A stretch of DNA of 64,000 bases from Chryseobacterium sp. (GTDB taxonomy: Bacteria; Bacteroidota; Bacteroidia; Flavobacteriales; Weeksellaceae). The position numbers were made by a program, and so were the translations under genes. The notes beneath the pieces were generated by a model. That model was given only the letters and a program-made list of their open reading frames with translations, did not search any database and was not told where the DNA came from. Every line of letters begins with the position of its first letter. Positions within the stretch are counted from its first letter, which is position 1. Below are positions 25,473 through 33,165 of the stretch, one piece after another. The DNA lies in the NCBI RefSeq assembly GCF_029240215.1, contig NZ_JARBTK010000001.1, positions 186,001 to 250,000 on the forward strand, written 5' to 3'.

Positions 25473-26936
25473 ATGAAAAAAATAGCGATTATAGGATCAG
25501 GATTTTCAGGTTTGTCGGCAGCAGCTTATTCTGCACAGCAAGGTCATCAGGTGCATGTCTTTGAAAAAAACAGCAGTTTAGGGGGAAGAGCAAGGAAATT
25601 CACCACAGATAATGGTTATGTTTTCGATATGGGCCCAAGTTGGTATTGGATGCCTGATATTATTGAAAATTTCTTCTCAGATTTTGGTGAAAAAACTTCA
25701 GATTATTTTGAATTAATTCCTTTAAATCCTCAGTTTGAAATGGTTTTCTCAGAGACAACGATGCAGATTCCACATGATTATGATGAGATGAAAAATCTTT
25801 TTGAAACTACTGAAAAAGGTGCAGGAAAAAAGCTTGATGAATTCATGAAAGACGCCCAATACAAATATGAAGTAGGCATGAAAGAATTCGTTAACAAACC
25901 TTGTCATTCCTGGTTTGAATTTGTTTCTCCGAAAATCGCAAAAAGTGCTTTAAAATTAGACTTACTATCTAATTTCCATAAATTTGTAAGAAAATACTTC
26001 AGAGATCCAAAACTGATCATGCTGATGGAATTTCCGGTAATTTTTCTGGGAGCAGCTCCGAAAGATATTCCTGCATTGTACAGTTTGATGAATTACGGAG
26101 GATACAAACTGGGAACATGGTATCCGGTTGGGGGATTTTCTAAAATCATCGATGCGATGGCAGATATCGCAAAAAAGCAGGGAGTTCACTTTCATTTAAA
26201 TTCTAATATTGATTCGATAAAGATCAATAAAGATAAAGCAACTTCATTGTCTGTCAATGGAAGAGATATTGAATTTGACATTGTGATTGCATCATCAGAT
26301 TATCACCACACAGAAAACACTTTACTTCCCAAAGAGTATAGAAATTATACGGAAGATTACTGGAAAAAAAGAACCTTTGCGCCTTCATGTTTAATTTATT
26401 ATTTAGGATTTAAAGAAAAAATTCCAAATCTGAAACATCATACTTTGTTTTTTGAAAATGATCTGGATCTGCATACAACAGAAATTTATGATGATAAAAA
26501 ATGGCCTACGAAACCACTTTTTTACGTTTGTTGTCCGTCAAAAACGGATGAAAATGTAGCTCCTGAAAATTGTGAAAATGTATTTCTTCTGATGCCTGTT
26601 GCAACCGGTTTGGAAGACAGCGAAGAAATCAGAGAAAAATATTTTGACGAAATGATTCTCAGACTCGAAAAACACACTGGAACTTTAGATCTAAAATCGA
26701 AATTAGACTATAAACAAAGCTATTGCATCAAAGATTTTAAAGAAGATTACAACGCATATGAAGGAAATGCATACGGATTGGCAAACACAGTTTCCCAAAC
26801 AGCAGTTTTAAAACCTTCACTAAAAAATAAAAAAATAAGCAATTTATTTTACACGGGACAATTGACCGTTCCGGGACCCGGAGTTCCGCCGTCGATTATT
26901 TCAGGGAAAATTGCAGCCATTGAAGCAACCAAATAA
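25473..26936 (+). CDS. crtI: phytoene desaturase
   Basis: A 487-residue FAD-dependent desaturase converting phytoene to lycopene. The N-terminal dinucleotide fold is IAIIGSGFSGLSAAAYSAQQG. LGGRARKF and DMGPSWYWMP follow, and the C-terminal GxGxP region FYTGQLTVPGPGVPPSIISGK is diagnostic. The ATG at 25473, one base past the MarR stop, is preferred over an in-frame TTG at 25458 inside the MarR gene. Confidence 0.94.
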   Translation: MKKIAIIGSGFSGLSAAAYSAQQGHQVHVFEKNSSLGGRARKFTTDNGYVFDMGPSWYWMPDIIENFFSDFGEKTSDYFELIPLNPQFEMVFSETTMQIPHDYDEMKNLFETTEKGAGKKLDEFMKDAQYKYEVGMKEFVNKPCHSWFEFVSPKIAKSALKLDLLSNFHKFVRKYFRDPKLIMLMEFPVIFLGAAPKDIPALYSLMNYGGYKLGTWYPVGGFSKIIDAMADIAKKQGVHFHLNSNIDSIKINKDKATSLSVNGRDIEFDIVIASSDYHHTENTLLPKEYRNYTEDYWKKRTFAPSCLIYYLGFKEKIPNLKHHTLFFENDLDLHTTEIYDDKKWPTKPLFYVCCPSKTDENVAPENCENVFLLMPVATGLEDSEEIREKYFDEMILRLEKHTGTLDLKSKLDYKQSYCIKDFKEDYNAYEGNAYGLANTVSQTAVLKPSLKNKKISNLFYTGQLTVPGPGVPPSIISGKIAAIEATK

Positions 26937-26948
26937 ACCAGGATCAAT

Positions 26949-27785
26949 ATGAAAAAGCTATTTGATGATCTCTCGTACAAGATCAGTAAACAGACCACCA
27001 AACAATACAGTACCAGTTTTTCATTGGGGATCTTGGCATTGTCACCAAAAATCAGAAATTCAATTTATGCAATTTACGGCTATGTGAGACTGGCTGACGA
27101 AATTGTAGACAGTTTCCATGATTTTGATAGAGCAAGTCTACTTGCACGTTTCAGAGAACAGACGAATCAGGCTTTGGAAGAAAAAATTTCTTTAAATCCT
27201 ATTTTGCAATGCTTTCAGGAAACAATTCATCGGTATAAAATTGATTTAGAACTGATTAACCAGTTTCTACACAGCATGGAAATGGATCTTCAGAAAATTG
27301 ATTACAATTCTGATCTTTACAAACAATACATTTTAGGTTCTGCCGAAGTCGTTGGTTTGATGTGTCTTCACATTTTTGTAGACGGAAATAAAGAGCAGTA
27401 CGAAATATTGAAACCTTCTGCAATGAAACTCGGGTCGGCTTTTCAGAAAGTTAATTTTTTAAGAGATTTGAAAGATGATTATCAGGTTTTGGGTCGCACT
27501 TATTTTCCTAATGTTGATATAACTTTTTTTGACAATTCCGTGAAAGAACACATTGAAAATGATATTCAGCAGGAATTTAAAGAAGCTTTGGAAGGCATTA
27601 AAAATTTGCCCAACTCAGCACGTTTCGGAGTTTATCTTGCATATCGATATTACATTTCTCTGTTCAGAAAAATTAAAAAAACACCTGCAAAAAAAATTAT
27701 CAATCAGAGAATCAGAATTTCAAACGGAAGAAAATTTTCATTAATGATGAGCAGTTATCTACAGTATAAAATATCATATTTATAA
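26949..27785 (+). CDS. crtB: phytoene synthase
   Basis: A 278-residue head-to-head prenyl synthase joining two geranylgeranyl diphosphates into phytoene. The two aspartate-rich sites are visible: RLADEIVDSF near residue 48 and LRDLKDDYQVLGRTYFP near 175. YGYVRLADE and AFQKVNFLRDL are squalene/phytoene synthase signatures. It starts 12 bases after crtI. The geranylgeranyl diphosphate synthase it needs is not in this window. Confidence 0.94.
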   Translation: MKKLFDDLSYKISKQTTKQYSTSFSLGILALSPKIRNSIYAIYGYVRLADEIVDSFHDFDRASLLARFREQTNQALEEKISLNPILQCFQETIHRYKIDLELINQFLHSMEMDLQKIDYNSDLYKQYILGSAEVVGLMCLHIFVDGNKEQYEILKPSAMKLGSAFQKVNFLRDLKDDYQVLGRTYFPNVDITFFDNSVKEHIENDIQQEFKEALEGIKNLPNSARFGVYLAYRYYISLFRKIKKTPAKKIINQRIRISNGRKFSLMMSSYLQYKISYL

Positions 27786-27813
27786 GATCAGAAATTTATT
27801 TTAAACAAGAAAA

Positions 27814-28281
27814 ATGGTACATCAACTTAAAAGAGAGCAACAATTAAACTGCGATATAGAAACTGCCTGGAAATTTTTTTCATCAGCCAATAATCTTTCT
27901 AAAATCACTCCAAAAGATATGAACTTCATTGTTCGTACAAAAATGGAAAGTGATGAAATCTACGAAGGAATGATCATCGATTATTACGTTTCGCCCTTAT
28001 TAGGAATTAAAATGGATTGGCAGACGGAAATCACACAAGTCAATTATCATCAAAGTTTTACGGACTTTCAAAAAAAAGGGCCTTATAAATTATGGAATCA
28101 TTTTCATGAATTTATCCCCAACGAAAAAGGCGTTTTAATAAAAGACACTGTAGATTATGAACTTCCGATGGGATTTTTGGGAGAAATTGCCCATAAGCTT
28201 TTCGTTAAAAGTAAATTAGAACACATCTTCCTTTACCGATTTAATATCTTGGAAAAAATGTTTAACCAGAAACAAAACTGA
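27814..28281 (+). CDS. SRPBCC family protein in the carotenoid operon
   Basis: A 155-residue START/Bet v 1-like fold protein: INIT-type start QLKREQQLNCDIETAWKFFSSANNLSKITPKDM, a central GMIIDYYVSPLLGIKMDWQTEI and a C-terminal helix. The fold has a hydrophobic cavity and often binds lipids or polyketides. It sits between crtB and crtZ, one base from crtZ, so a role in handling a carotenoid or precursor is a fair inference. No catalytic residue can be assigned. Confidence 0.8.
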   Translation: MVHQLKREQQLNCDIETAWKFFSSANNLSKITPKDMNFIVRTKMESDEIYEGMIIDYYVSPLLGIKMDWQTEITQVNYHQSFTDFQKKGPYKLWNHFHEFIPNEKGVLIKDTVDYELPMGFLGEIAHKLFVKSKLEHIFLYRFNILEKMFNQKQN

Positions 28282-28282
28282 T

Positions 28283-28741
28283 ATGAATTTCTTGATTGTT
28301 GTTGCCACATTTTTTATCATGGAAGGGATCACGTGGATGGTTCACAAATACATTATGCATGGTTTTTTATGGACGCTCCACCGGGATCATCACGACCATA
28401 GCAATGATGGTCACATGGAAAGAAACGACTATTTTTTCGCCATTTTTGCGATTCCTACCATTGCAATGATGTATTACGGAACGGTGAATAATTTTAATGC
28501 CTATTTTTACATCTCTATCGGAATAACTTTATACGGAATGGCGTATTTTTTTGTTCATGACATCTTTATTCATCAGCGTTTTAAGCTTTTGCGAGACACA
28601 CAAAATCCTTATTTATTAGCGATAAGACGCGCTCATAAACAGCATCACAAACATACCGGAAAAGAGCAGGGAGAATGTTTTGGATTTTTGTGGGTTCCTG
28701 TGAAGTATTTCAAAATGTATTTTAATAAAAATAAGAAGTAA
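28283..28741 (+). CDS. crtZ: beta-carotene hydroxylase
   Basis: A 152-residue membrane di-iron hydroxylase adding OH groups at C3 of beta-carotene rings to give zeaxanthin. The histidine clusters are present: HKYIMHGFLWTLHRDHHDH, FVHDIFIH and RAHKQHHKH. About four hydrophobic segments alternate with these. It is one base after the SRPBCC gene and directly joined to the cyclase gene. Confidence 0.9.
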   Translation: MNFLIVVATFFIMEGITWMVHKYIMHGFLWTLHRDHHDHSNDGHMERNDYFFAIFAIPTIAMMYYGTVNNFNAYFYISIGITLYGMAYFFVHDIFIHQRFKLLRDTQNPYLLAIRRAHKQHHKHTGKEQGECFGFLWVPVKYFKMYFNKNKK

Positions 28742-29425
28742 ATGTGGCAGTACACGTATTTGGCGATCAACTTTTTTACGGTGATTATTTGTTTTTTGTT
28801 TTCATTTCACCCGAAAATAAAGTTTCACAGGCATTTTAAAGCATTTATGATGGCTTCTCTTTTGGTTGCCGTCTTTTTTATTGTTTGGGATGTTTGGTTT
28901 ACCAAAATCGGTGTTTGGTGGTTTAATGACAGATATCTTATTGGCAGCCGACTTTTCGGACTTCCTATTGAAGAACTCATGTTTTTTATCTGCATCCCGT
29001 TTTCCTGCATTTTTACGTATTTCTGTTTAGATAAATTTTTTAAGCTAGACTGGAATCCTGATTTTGAAAGAATATTTGTGATTATTTCTATCACAGTTCT
29101 ACTTTGCCTTTCAGTCTATTTTGAACAGAGAATTTATCCGTTTGTTACTTTTTTTACAACAGCAATCAGTCTTTTTGTGTTGTATTTTATTTTAAAAGTC
29201 AAATGGATTGGAAAAGCATCATTGATTTATTTAATATTAATGCCCGGTTTTTTGGCTGTCAACGGAATTCTCACCGGAAGCGGACTCGATTCTCCTATCG
29301 TCAATTATAATCCTGAGTATATTATCGGAATCCGAATTTTTACGATTCCCATAGAAGATACTGTTTATGGTTATGAAATGATTTTATGGAATCTCTATTT
29401 TTTTCAAAAATTCAGAACTGAATGA
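28742..29425 (+). CDS. lycopene cyclase, fused CrtYc-CrtYd type
   Basis: A 227-residue integral membrane protein with about seven hydrophobic segments and two repeats carrying the domain hallmark: LPIEELMFF near residue 76 and IPIEDTVYGYEMILW near 203. It belongs to the heterodimer-type cyclases fused in one chain, distinct from the FAD-dependent CrtY. It should close both ends of lycopene to give beta-carotene. It begins immediately after the crtZ stop and ends the operon. Confidence 0.88.
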   Translation: MWQYTYLAINFFTVIICFLFSFHPKIKFHRHFKAFMMASLLVAVFFIVWDVWFTKIGVWWFNDRYLIGSRLFGLPIEELMFFICIPFSCIFTYFCLDKFFKLDWNPDFERIFVIISITVLLCLSVYFEQRIYPFVTFFTTAISLFVLYFILKVKWIGKASLIYLILMPGFLAVNGILTGSGLDSPIVNYNPEYIIGIRIFTIPIEDTVYGYEMILWNLYFFQKFRTE

Positions 29426-29585
29426 AAAAGATTAAAAATAGAAGTATACAATACAATTATCAAAATAATTTTATCACTGCTATAAGATTTATTTTAATTG
29501 AAATTAATTCACTAATCGAAAAATTATTATTATTTAAAAAATTAGCAGTTATTATTCACTTTTGCATACCACACGTTTAATGTAA

Positions 29586-29601
29586 GGCATAGTATTTGCA
29601 A
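29586..29601 (+). promoter_or_regulatory. sigma-54-like promoter of the 140-residue protein gene
   Basis: GGCATAGTATTTGCAA has GG at 29586-29587 and GC at 29598-29599, the -24/-12 spacing, 35 bases before the ATG. It closely resembles the site at 13503 in bases beyond the core. Confidence 0.42.
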
Positions 29602-29634
29602 CTTCTCTTCTAAACCACTTATACCACAAATATT

Positions 29635-30057
29635 ATGAACGTTACAGATTTAAAAATTAAAAATCTGGTAGATTATAAAGGCCAGATTTTTACAATTACA
29701 GAGATTTTTCAGAATGAGAAAAATGAATATTCAGTAAAGATCGAGAATGATTATCAACATCTGGCTGTGCCTGCAGATTCTATTCAACCTATTACAATCA
29801 ATGAAGACTGGCTGGAGAAATTCGGATTCATGAGAACATACAGTTCAGATCACAGAATCAGATACGAAAGACCGGAAACATTCATCAAATATGATATTGA
29901 TTTGAGTTCTAAAAAAATCGTTGAAGGATTGAAGATTTACGGAAATACAATCAGATGTAAATATATCCACGAGTTTCAGAATATTTTTTCAAGCCTGTTC
30001 GGAAAAGACACAGGAATTTCTATGAAAAGCATTTTCAAGAATGAAGCTATAGCTTAA
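29635..30057 (+). CDS. conserved protein of unknown function
   Basis: A 140-residue soluble protein without a signal. The start MNVTDLKIKNLVDYKGQIFTITEI and the central IQPITINEDWLEKFGF follow a layout I associate with small hypothetical proteins of Bacteroidota, some in mobile regions. No function is known. It appears monocistronic, with a sigma-54-like promoter and a terminator. Confidence 0.65.
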   Translation: MNVTDLKIKNLVDYKGQIFTITEIFQNEKNEYSVKIENDYQHLAVPADSIQPITINEDWLEKFGFMRTYSSDHRIRYERPETFIKYDIDLSSKKIVEGLKIYGNTIRCKYIHEFQNIFSSLFGKDTGISMKSIFKNEAIA

Positions 30058-30098
30058 CATCAACACCAAATCTCAATTATATATATGTTTAATTGAAA

Positions 30099-30122
30099 TC
30101 CCGACTTTAAATTAAGTCGGGA
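30099..30122. terminator. terminator between convergent genes
   Basis: TCCCGACTT/AAGTCGGGA stem with a six-base loop, followed by T residues on the plus strand. It serves the 29635-30057 gene and possibly the convergent YetF-like gene. Confidence 0.7.
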
Positions 30123-30135
30123 ATTTTTATTTGTT

Positions 30136-30843
30136 TTAAGTAATTCTTTTTTTATTGCTCGCCTCAACCCAATTTCTTTTTCCACATTTTTTGCAGGTTC
30201 CAGCGTTGCCTGTTTGCTTTTCTTCCGTAGATCCACAGAATGTGCAAGAGTAATAACCTTCATTTTCAACAAATTGCAAAGGATAATCCAATGAATGCGG
30301 CATTACCGGCAACCCATATTTAACCTCTTTTTCATCATAAAAGAAAACACTGATATCTCCTGAAGTTTCTTCAATTGCTGTTTCTATCTGACCTAAATGT
30401 GAAACACCTTTCAATCTTAATTCTGAGAAAAATTCATCACTGCCCAGATTTTCTTTCTTAAAATTATCAATGGCAAAAACTCCATCTTTGATAAGACAAA
30501 TCGATTTTCCTTCCAATAAATTTTCAAACTTTTTGAACCTTCCGATTAAATAAGTAAAAAGACTGTAAATGCAAATAATAACAATAAAAACAATAATAGA
30601 AGACATTATTCCTACATCTTTGTAAAACATAGGATCACCAGCTGCTGAGCCTAAACCAATGATCACAACAAGTTCAAAAACAGATAATTGCTTCACACCT
30701 CTTTTTCCCAAAACCCTCAAACCAATGATGATAGTAAGGAACATAATGATCGTTCGTAAAACAATTTCAAGCATGAAAATCCATTCTTCGCTTCCCAAAA
30801 GAAATTCTTTCCAATTAAAATTCAAAAAAACAGAGAGATACAT
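30136..30843 (-). CDS. DUF421/YetF-family membrane protein with zinc-ribbon tail
   Basis: A 235-residue protein. Three membrane segments occupy about residues 25-110 (IMFLTIIIGLRVLGKRG, LVVIIGLGSAAGDPMF, IIVFIVIICIYSLFTYLI). The YetF cytoplasmic domain follows (ICLIKDGVFAIDNFKKENLGSDEFFSELRLKGV). The last 40 residues add CTFCG...CKKCGKRNW, a two-knuckle zinc ribbon not typical of the family core. Function unknown; relatives are linked to envelope stress and spore functions in Firmicutes. Confidence 0.85.
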   Translation of the reverse strand: MYLSVFLNFNWKEFLLGSEEWIFMLEIVLRTIIMFLTIIIGLRVLGKRGVKQLSVFELVVIIGLGSAAGDPMFYKDVGIMSSIIVFIVIICIYSLFTYLIGRFKKFENLLEGKSICLIKDGVFAIDNFKKENLGSDEFFSELRLKGVSHLGQIETAIEETSGDISVFFYDEKEVKYGLPVMPHSLDYPLQFVENEGYYSCTFCGSTEEKQTGNAGTCKKCGKRNWVEASNKKRIT

Positions 30844-30906
30844 AGATGATTATTTGCAACAAAGATGTCAAAAAATAAGCCACATACAATTAGCTTTAAA
30901 TTAAAA

Positions 30907-30940
30907 AGCCTCCTGATCTCAAAATTCAGATCAGGAGGCT
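30907..30940 (-). terminator. intrinsic terminator of the 88-residue protein gene
   Basis: A perfect 13-bp stem AGCCTCCTGATCT/AGATCAGGAGGCT with an eight-base loop and T5 on the minus strand. Confidence 0.8.
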
Positions 30941-30993
30941 CTCACTTTTAATATAAAAGTTTAAAGTAATAAATTAAGGAGCGTAGTAAAATT

Positions 30994-31260
30994 TTATTTT
31001 AAATCAAAATAACCTGCATATTTACTCTGCTGAATTTTTGCCATAAAATCATTATAAGCAGGATACTGTATTCCCGTTGCAATATCAATTACAAACTTAT
31101 TACGATTGGGCTTAAGTCTTAGTCTTATCTGATCGAAACTATAATTATCAACTTCACATAAAAAGTTCTTTATTTCATTGAAATTAATACCGTTTTTTTC
31201 AGTCGTTTTCTTAGTTTTCTGAACCGTTGCTTCGTCCAGAAAAAATTTAATTCGTTCCAT
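30994..31260 (-). CDS. small protein of unknown function
   Basis: An 88-residue soluble protein (MERIKFFLDEATVQKTKK ... YAGYFDLK). No signal, membrane segment or known motif is visible. The strong terminator behind it and the clean gap before it support a real gene. It is divergent from the DoxX gene. Confidence 0.6.
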   Translation of the reverse strand: MERIKFFLDEATVQKTKKTTEKNGINFNEIKNFLCEVDNYSFDQIRLRLKPNRNKFVIDIATGIQYPAYNDFMAKIQQSKYAGYFDLK

Positions 31261-31336
31261 AAATTTTAGATTTGGTAGTGATTGCTAAGATACGAAATTT
31301 TCCTGACATATTTATGATTACAGTCACATTATCAGT

Positions 31337-31374
31337 ATAATATAAATTTTATTTCCCATTAAAATTTATATTAT
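31337..31374. repeat. perfect 15-bp AT-only inverted repeat
   Basis: ATAATATAAATTTTA (31337-31351) and its exact complement (31360-31374) around TTTCCCAT, in the divergent gap between the 88-residue gene and doxX. It lacks a GC-rich stem, so a protein-binding or cruciform role is more likely than termination. Confidence 0.45.
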
Positions 31375-31404
31375 TCAAGACTTAAAAACTAGTTGGATAT
31401 AATC

Positions 31405-31420
31405 TTCAGACTGGTCTGAA
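31405..31420. promoter_or_regulatory. operator-like palindrome before the DoxX gene
   Basis: TTCAGACTGGTCTGAA is a palindrome with 7-bp arms and a 2-base centre, 34 bases before the start codon. Confidence 0.4.
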
Positions 31421-31454
31421 TTTTGTCTTAATATGAACATTAAAAAAAATTGTT

Positions 31455-31832
31455 ATGGATTCTAAAAATATTTCAAGAATTGCATTAGGAACGATGCTTG
31501 TCACGGCAGGAATTGCACATCTCACTTTTGGGAGAAAAGAATTTCAGGCACAGGTTCCGGATTGGGTCCCTTTGAAAAAAGACGATACTGTTGTGTATTC
31601 CGGAATTGTTGAAATTGCTTTGGGAGCAAGTATTATCGCTACTCCGAAGAAATACCGAAGTCTTTTAGGAAAAATAACCGCAGTATTTTTCACAGCTGTT
31701 TTCCCTGGAAATATTTCACAATATAAAAACAGAAAAGACGGTTTTGGGCTAGACACCGATGAAAGAAGAAAGGCAAGATTATTCATGCAACCTATGCTTA
31801 TCGGCTGGGCTTTAAAATCTATGGAAGACTAA
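31455..31832 (+). CDS. DoxX family membrane protein
   Basis: A 125-residue protein with three to four hydrophobic segments and the DoxX layout (RIALGTMLVTAGIAHLTFG, then VYSGIVEIALGASII). Family members are linked to thiosulfate oxidation or oxidative stress in some bacteria, but the role here is unknown. Palindromes in the upstream gap suggest regulated expression. Its promoter is not an exact TAnnTTTG. Confidence 0.75.
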   Translation: MDSKNISRIALGTMLVTAGIAHLTFGRKEFQAQVPDWVPLKKDDTVVYSGIVEIALGASIIATPKKYRSLLGKITAVFFTAVFPGNISQYKNRKDGFGLDTDERRKARLFMQPMLIGWALKSMED

Positions 31833-31891
31833 GCTTTAAAAAATTAATAAATCTTCATTTTTTTAATAAAATCATATTCAAATAAATAATA

Positions 31892-31921
31892 TTTGAATCT
31901 AATTCAGATTGATTATTTTTG
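31892..31921 (+). promoter_or_regulatory. promoter of the cytochrome c peroxidase gene
   Basis: TTTG at 31892-31895 and TATTTTTG at 31914-31921, separated by 18 bases, match the flavobacterial TTG-N17-23-TAnnTTTG pattern. The start falls near 31925, just before the ATG at 31939. Confidence 0.6.
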
Positions 31922-31938
31922 CTGAAATTATCATCAAA

Positions 31939-33102
31939 ATGAAGAATGGGGTAAGCTGGGTTCTGGTTCTATTTTTAACCATTACCCTACTCAACAATTG
32001 CCTGCAAACCAAAACATACAAAGAGATCAGGAAAAAGCAATCTTTCATTGATCAGTTAAGGTTTGTGTATTCTTCAAGTGACATTTCGAAATGGCCAAAA
32101 CCGATTCTTGATCCTTCCGAACCCACTTTTTCCGAAATAGGTCATCTGCCAAAAGTTGAATTTCCATCAGACAATCCTTATTCTGATGAAAAGGCTGCGT
32201 TGGGAAGAACTTTGTTTTACGATCCGAGACTTTCAGGTTCTAATCAAATTGCCTGCGCATCATGTCACGACCCCGAATTGGGATGGACAGACAACAGAAA
32301 ATTTTCTTTTGGGCACGACAGACAATTAGGTAGCAGAAACGCGATGACAATCATGAACATTGCTTATGCAAAGTCTCTTTTTTGGGACGGCAGAGCGGCA
32401 TCTCTTGAAGATCAGGCAAAAATGCCAATTGAAGATATGAGAGAAATGCATGAGCATATCGATATTGCCACTGAAAAAATTGTAAAAGTAAAAGGTTATG
32501 AAATTCTTTTTGAAAAAGCTTTTGGTGACAAAAAAATAACGAAAGACAGAATAGCAAAAGCCATTGCAACTTTTGAACGTACAGTAATAAGTCCACCAAG
32601 CCGATTTGATAGATTTATTGATGGTGAAAAAGATATTTTTACCAATGATGAAGTAGTGGGACTTCACCTTTTCAGGACGAAAGCTCAATGCATGAACTGT
32701 CACAATTCAGGTTATTTTTCGAATAATCTTTTTGAAAATGACGGAACTTCTCTGCTCAGCTCAGAAAATGAAGATTTGGGACAATATTTAATCACGAAAA
32801 AAACTTCGGATGTAGGGAAATTTAGAGTTCCAACATTGAGAGAAGTTACGAGAACAGGACCTTGGATGCACAATGGCTCTTTTAATACTTTAACGGAAGT
32901 CATCAATTTTTACAATACCGGAAATCCTGAATCATCTAAGCATAAGAAAACTATTCATGAAGGAGTACCATTAAATTCTGAAAAATCTGATATGCTTAAA
33001 CTTTTAGATCTTACAAAAGAAGAGATTTTACAATTGGAAGCATTTCTCGGAACATTGAGCACACCAACGGTAAGACCTGCACCGCCTAAACTTCCAAAGT
33101 AA
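31939..33102 (+). CDS. di-haem cytochrome c peroxidase
   Basis: A 387-residue exported enzyme reducing hydrogen peroxide with electrons from a small c-type cytochrome. A signal segment ends near LLNNC, possibly a lipoprotein. Two haem sites are CASCH near residue 106 and CMNCH near 255. Family motifs include ALGRTLFYDPRLSG, FWDGRAASLEDQA and FRVPTLREVTRTGPWMHNGSF. The ATG at 31939 is preferred over one ten codons earlier, which would overlap the promoter. Confidence 0.9.
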   Translation: MKNGVSWVLVLFLTITLLNNCLQTKTYKEIRKKQSFIDQLRFVYSSSDISKWPKPILDPSEPTFSEIGHLPKVEFPSDNPYSDEKAALGRTLFYDPRLSGSNQIACASCHDPELGWTDNRKFSFGHDRQLGSRNAMTIMNIAYAKSLFWDGRAASLEDQAKMPIEDMREMHEHIDIATEKIVKVKGYEILFEKAFGDKKITKDRIAKAIATFERTVISPPSRFDRFIDGEKDIFTNDEVVGLHLFRTKAQCMNCHNSGYFSNNLFENDGTSLLSSENEDLGQYLITKKTSDVGKFRVPTLREVTRTGPWMHNGSFNTLTEVINFYNTGNPESSKHKKTIHEGVPLNSEKSDMLKLLDLTKEEILQLEAFLGTLSTPTVRPAPPKLPK

Positions 33103-33165
33103 AAGTGTAGAACATTCAGAAAATGTCCTTCATGCTCCACACTTGAGATTTAATTAGAATATTTT

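Noticed and set aside
33103..33165. Terminator hairpin AAGTGT...ACACTT between the peroxidase and sugar dehydrogenase genes
   Set aside because: The outer arms pair, but the interior does not form a continuous stem and there is no T run. Support is too weak to list.
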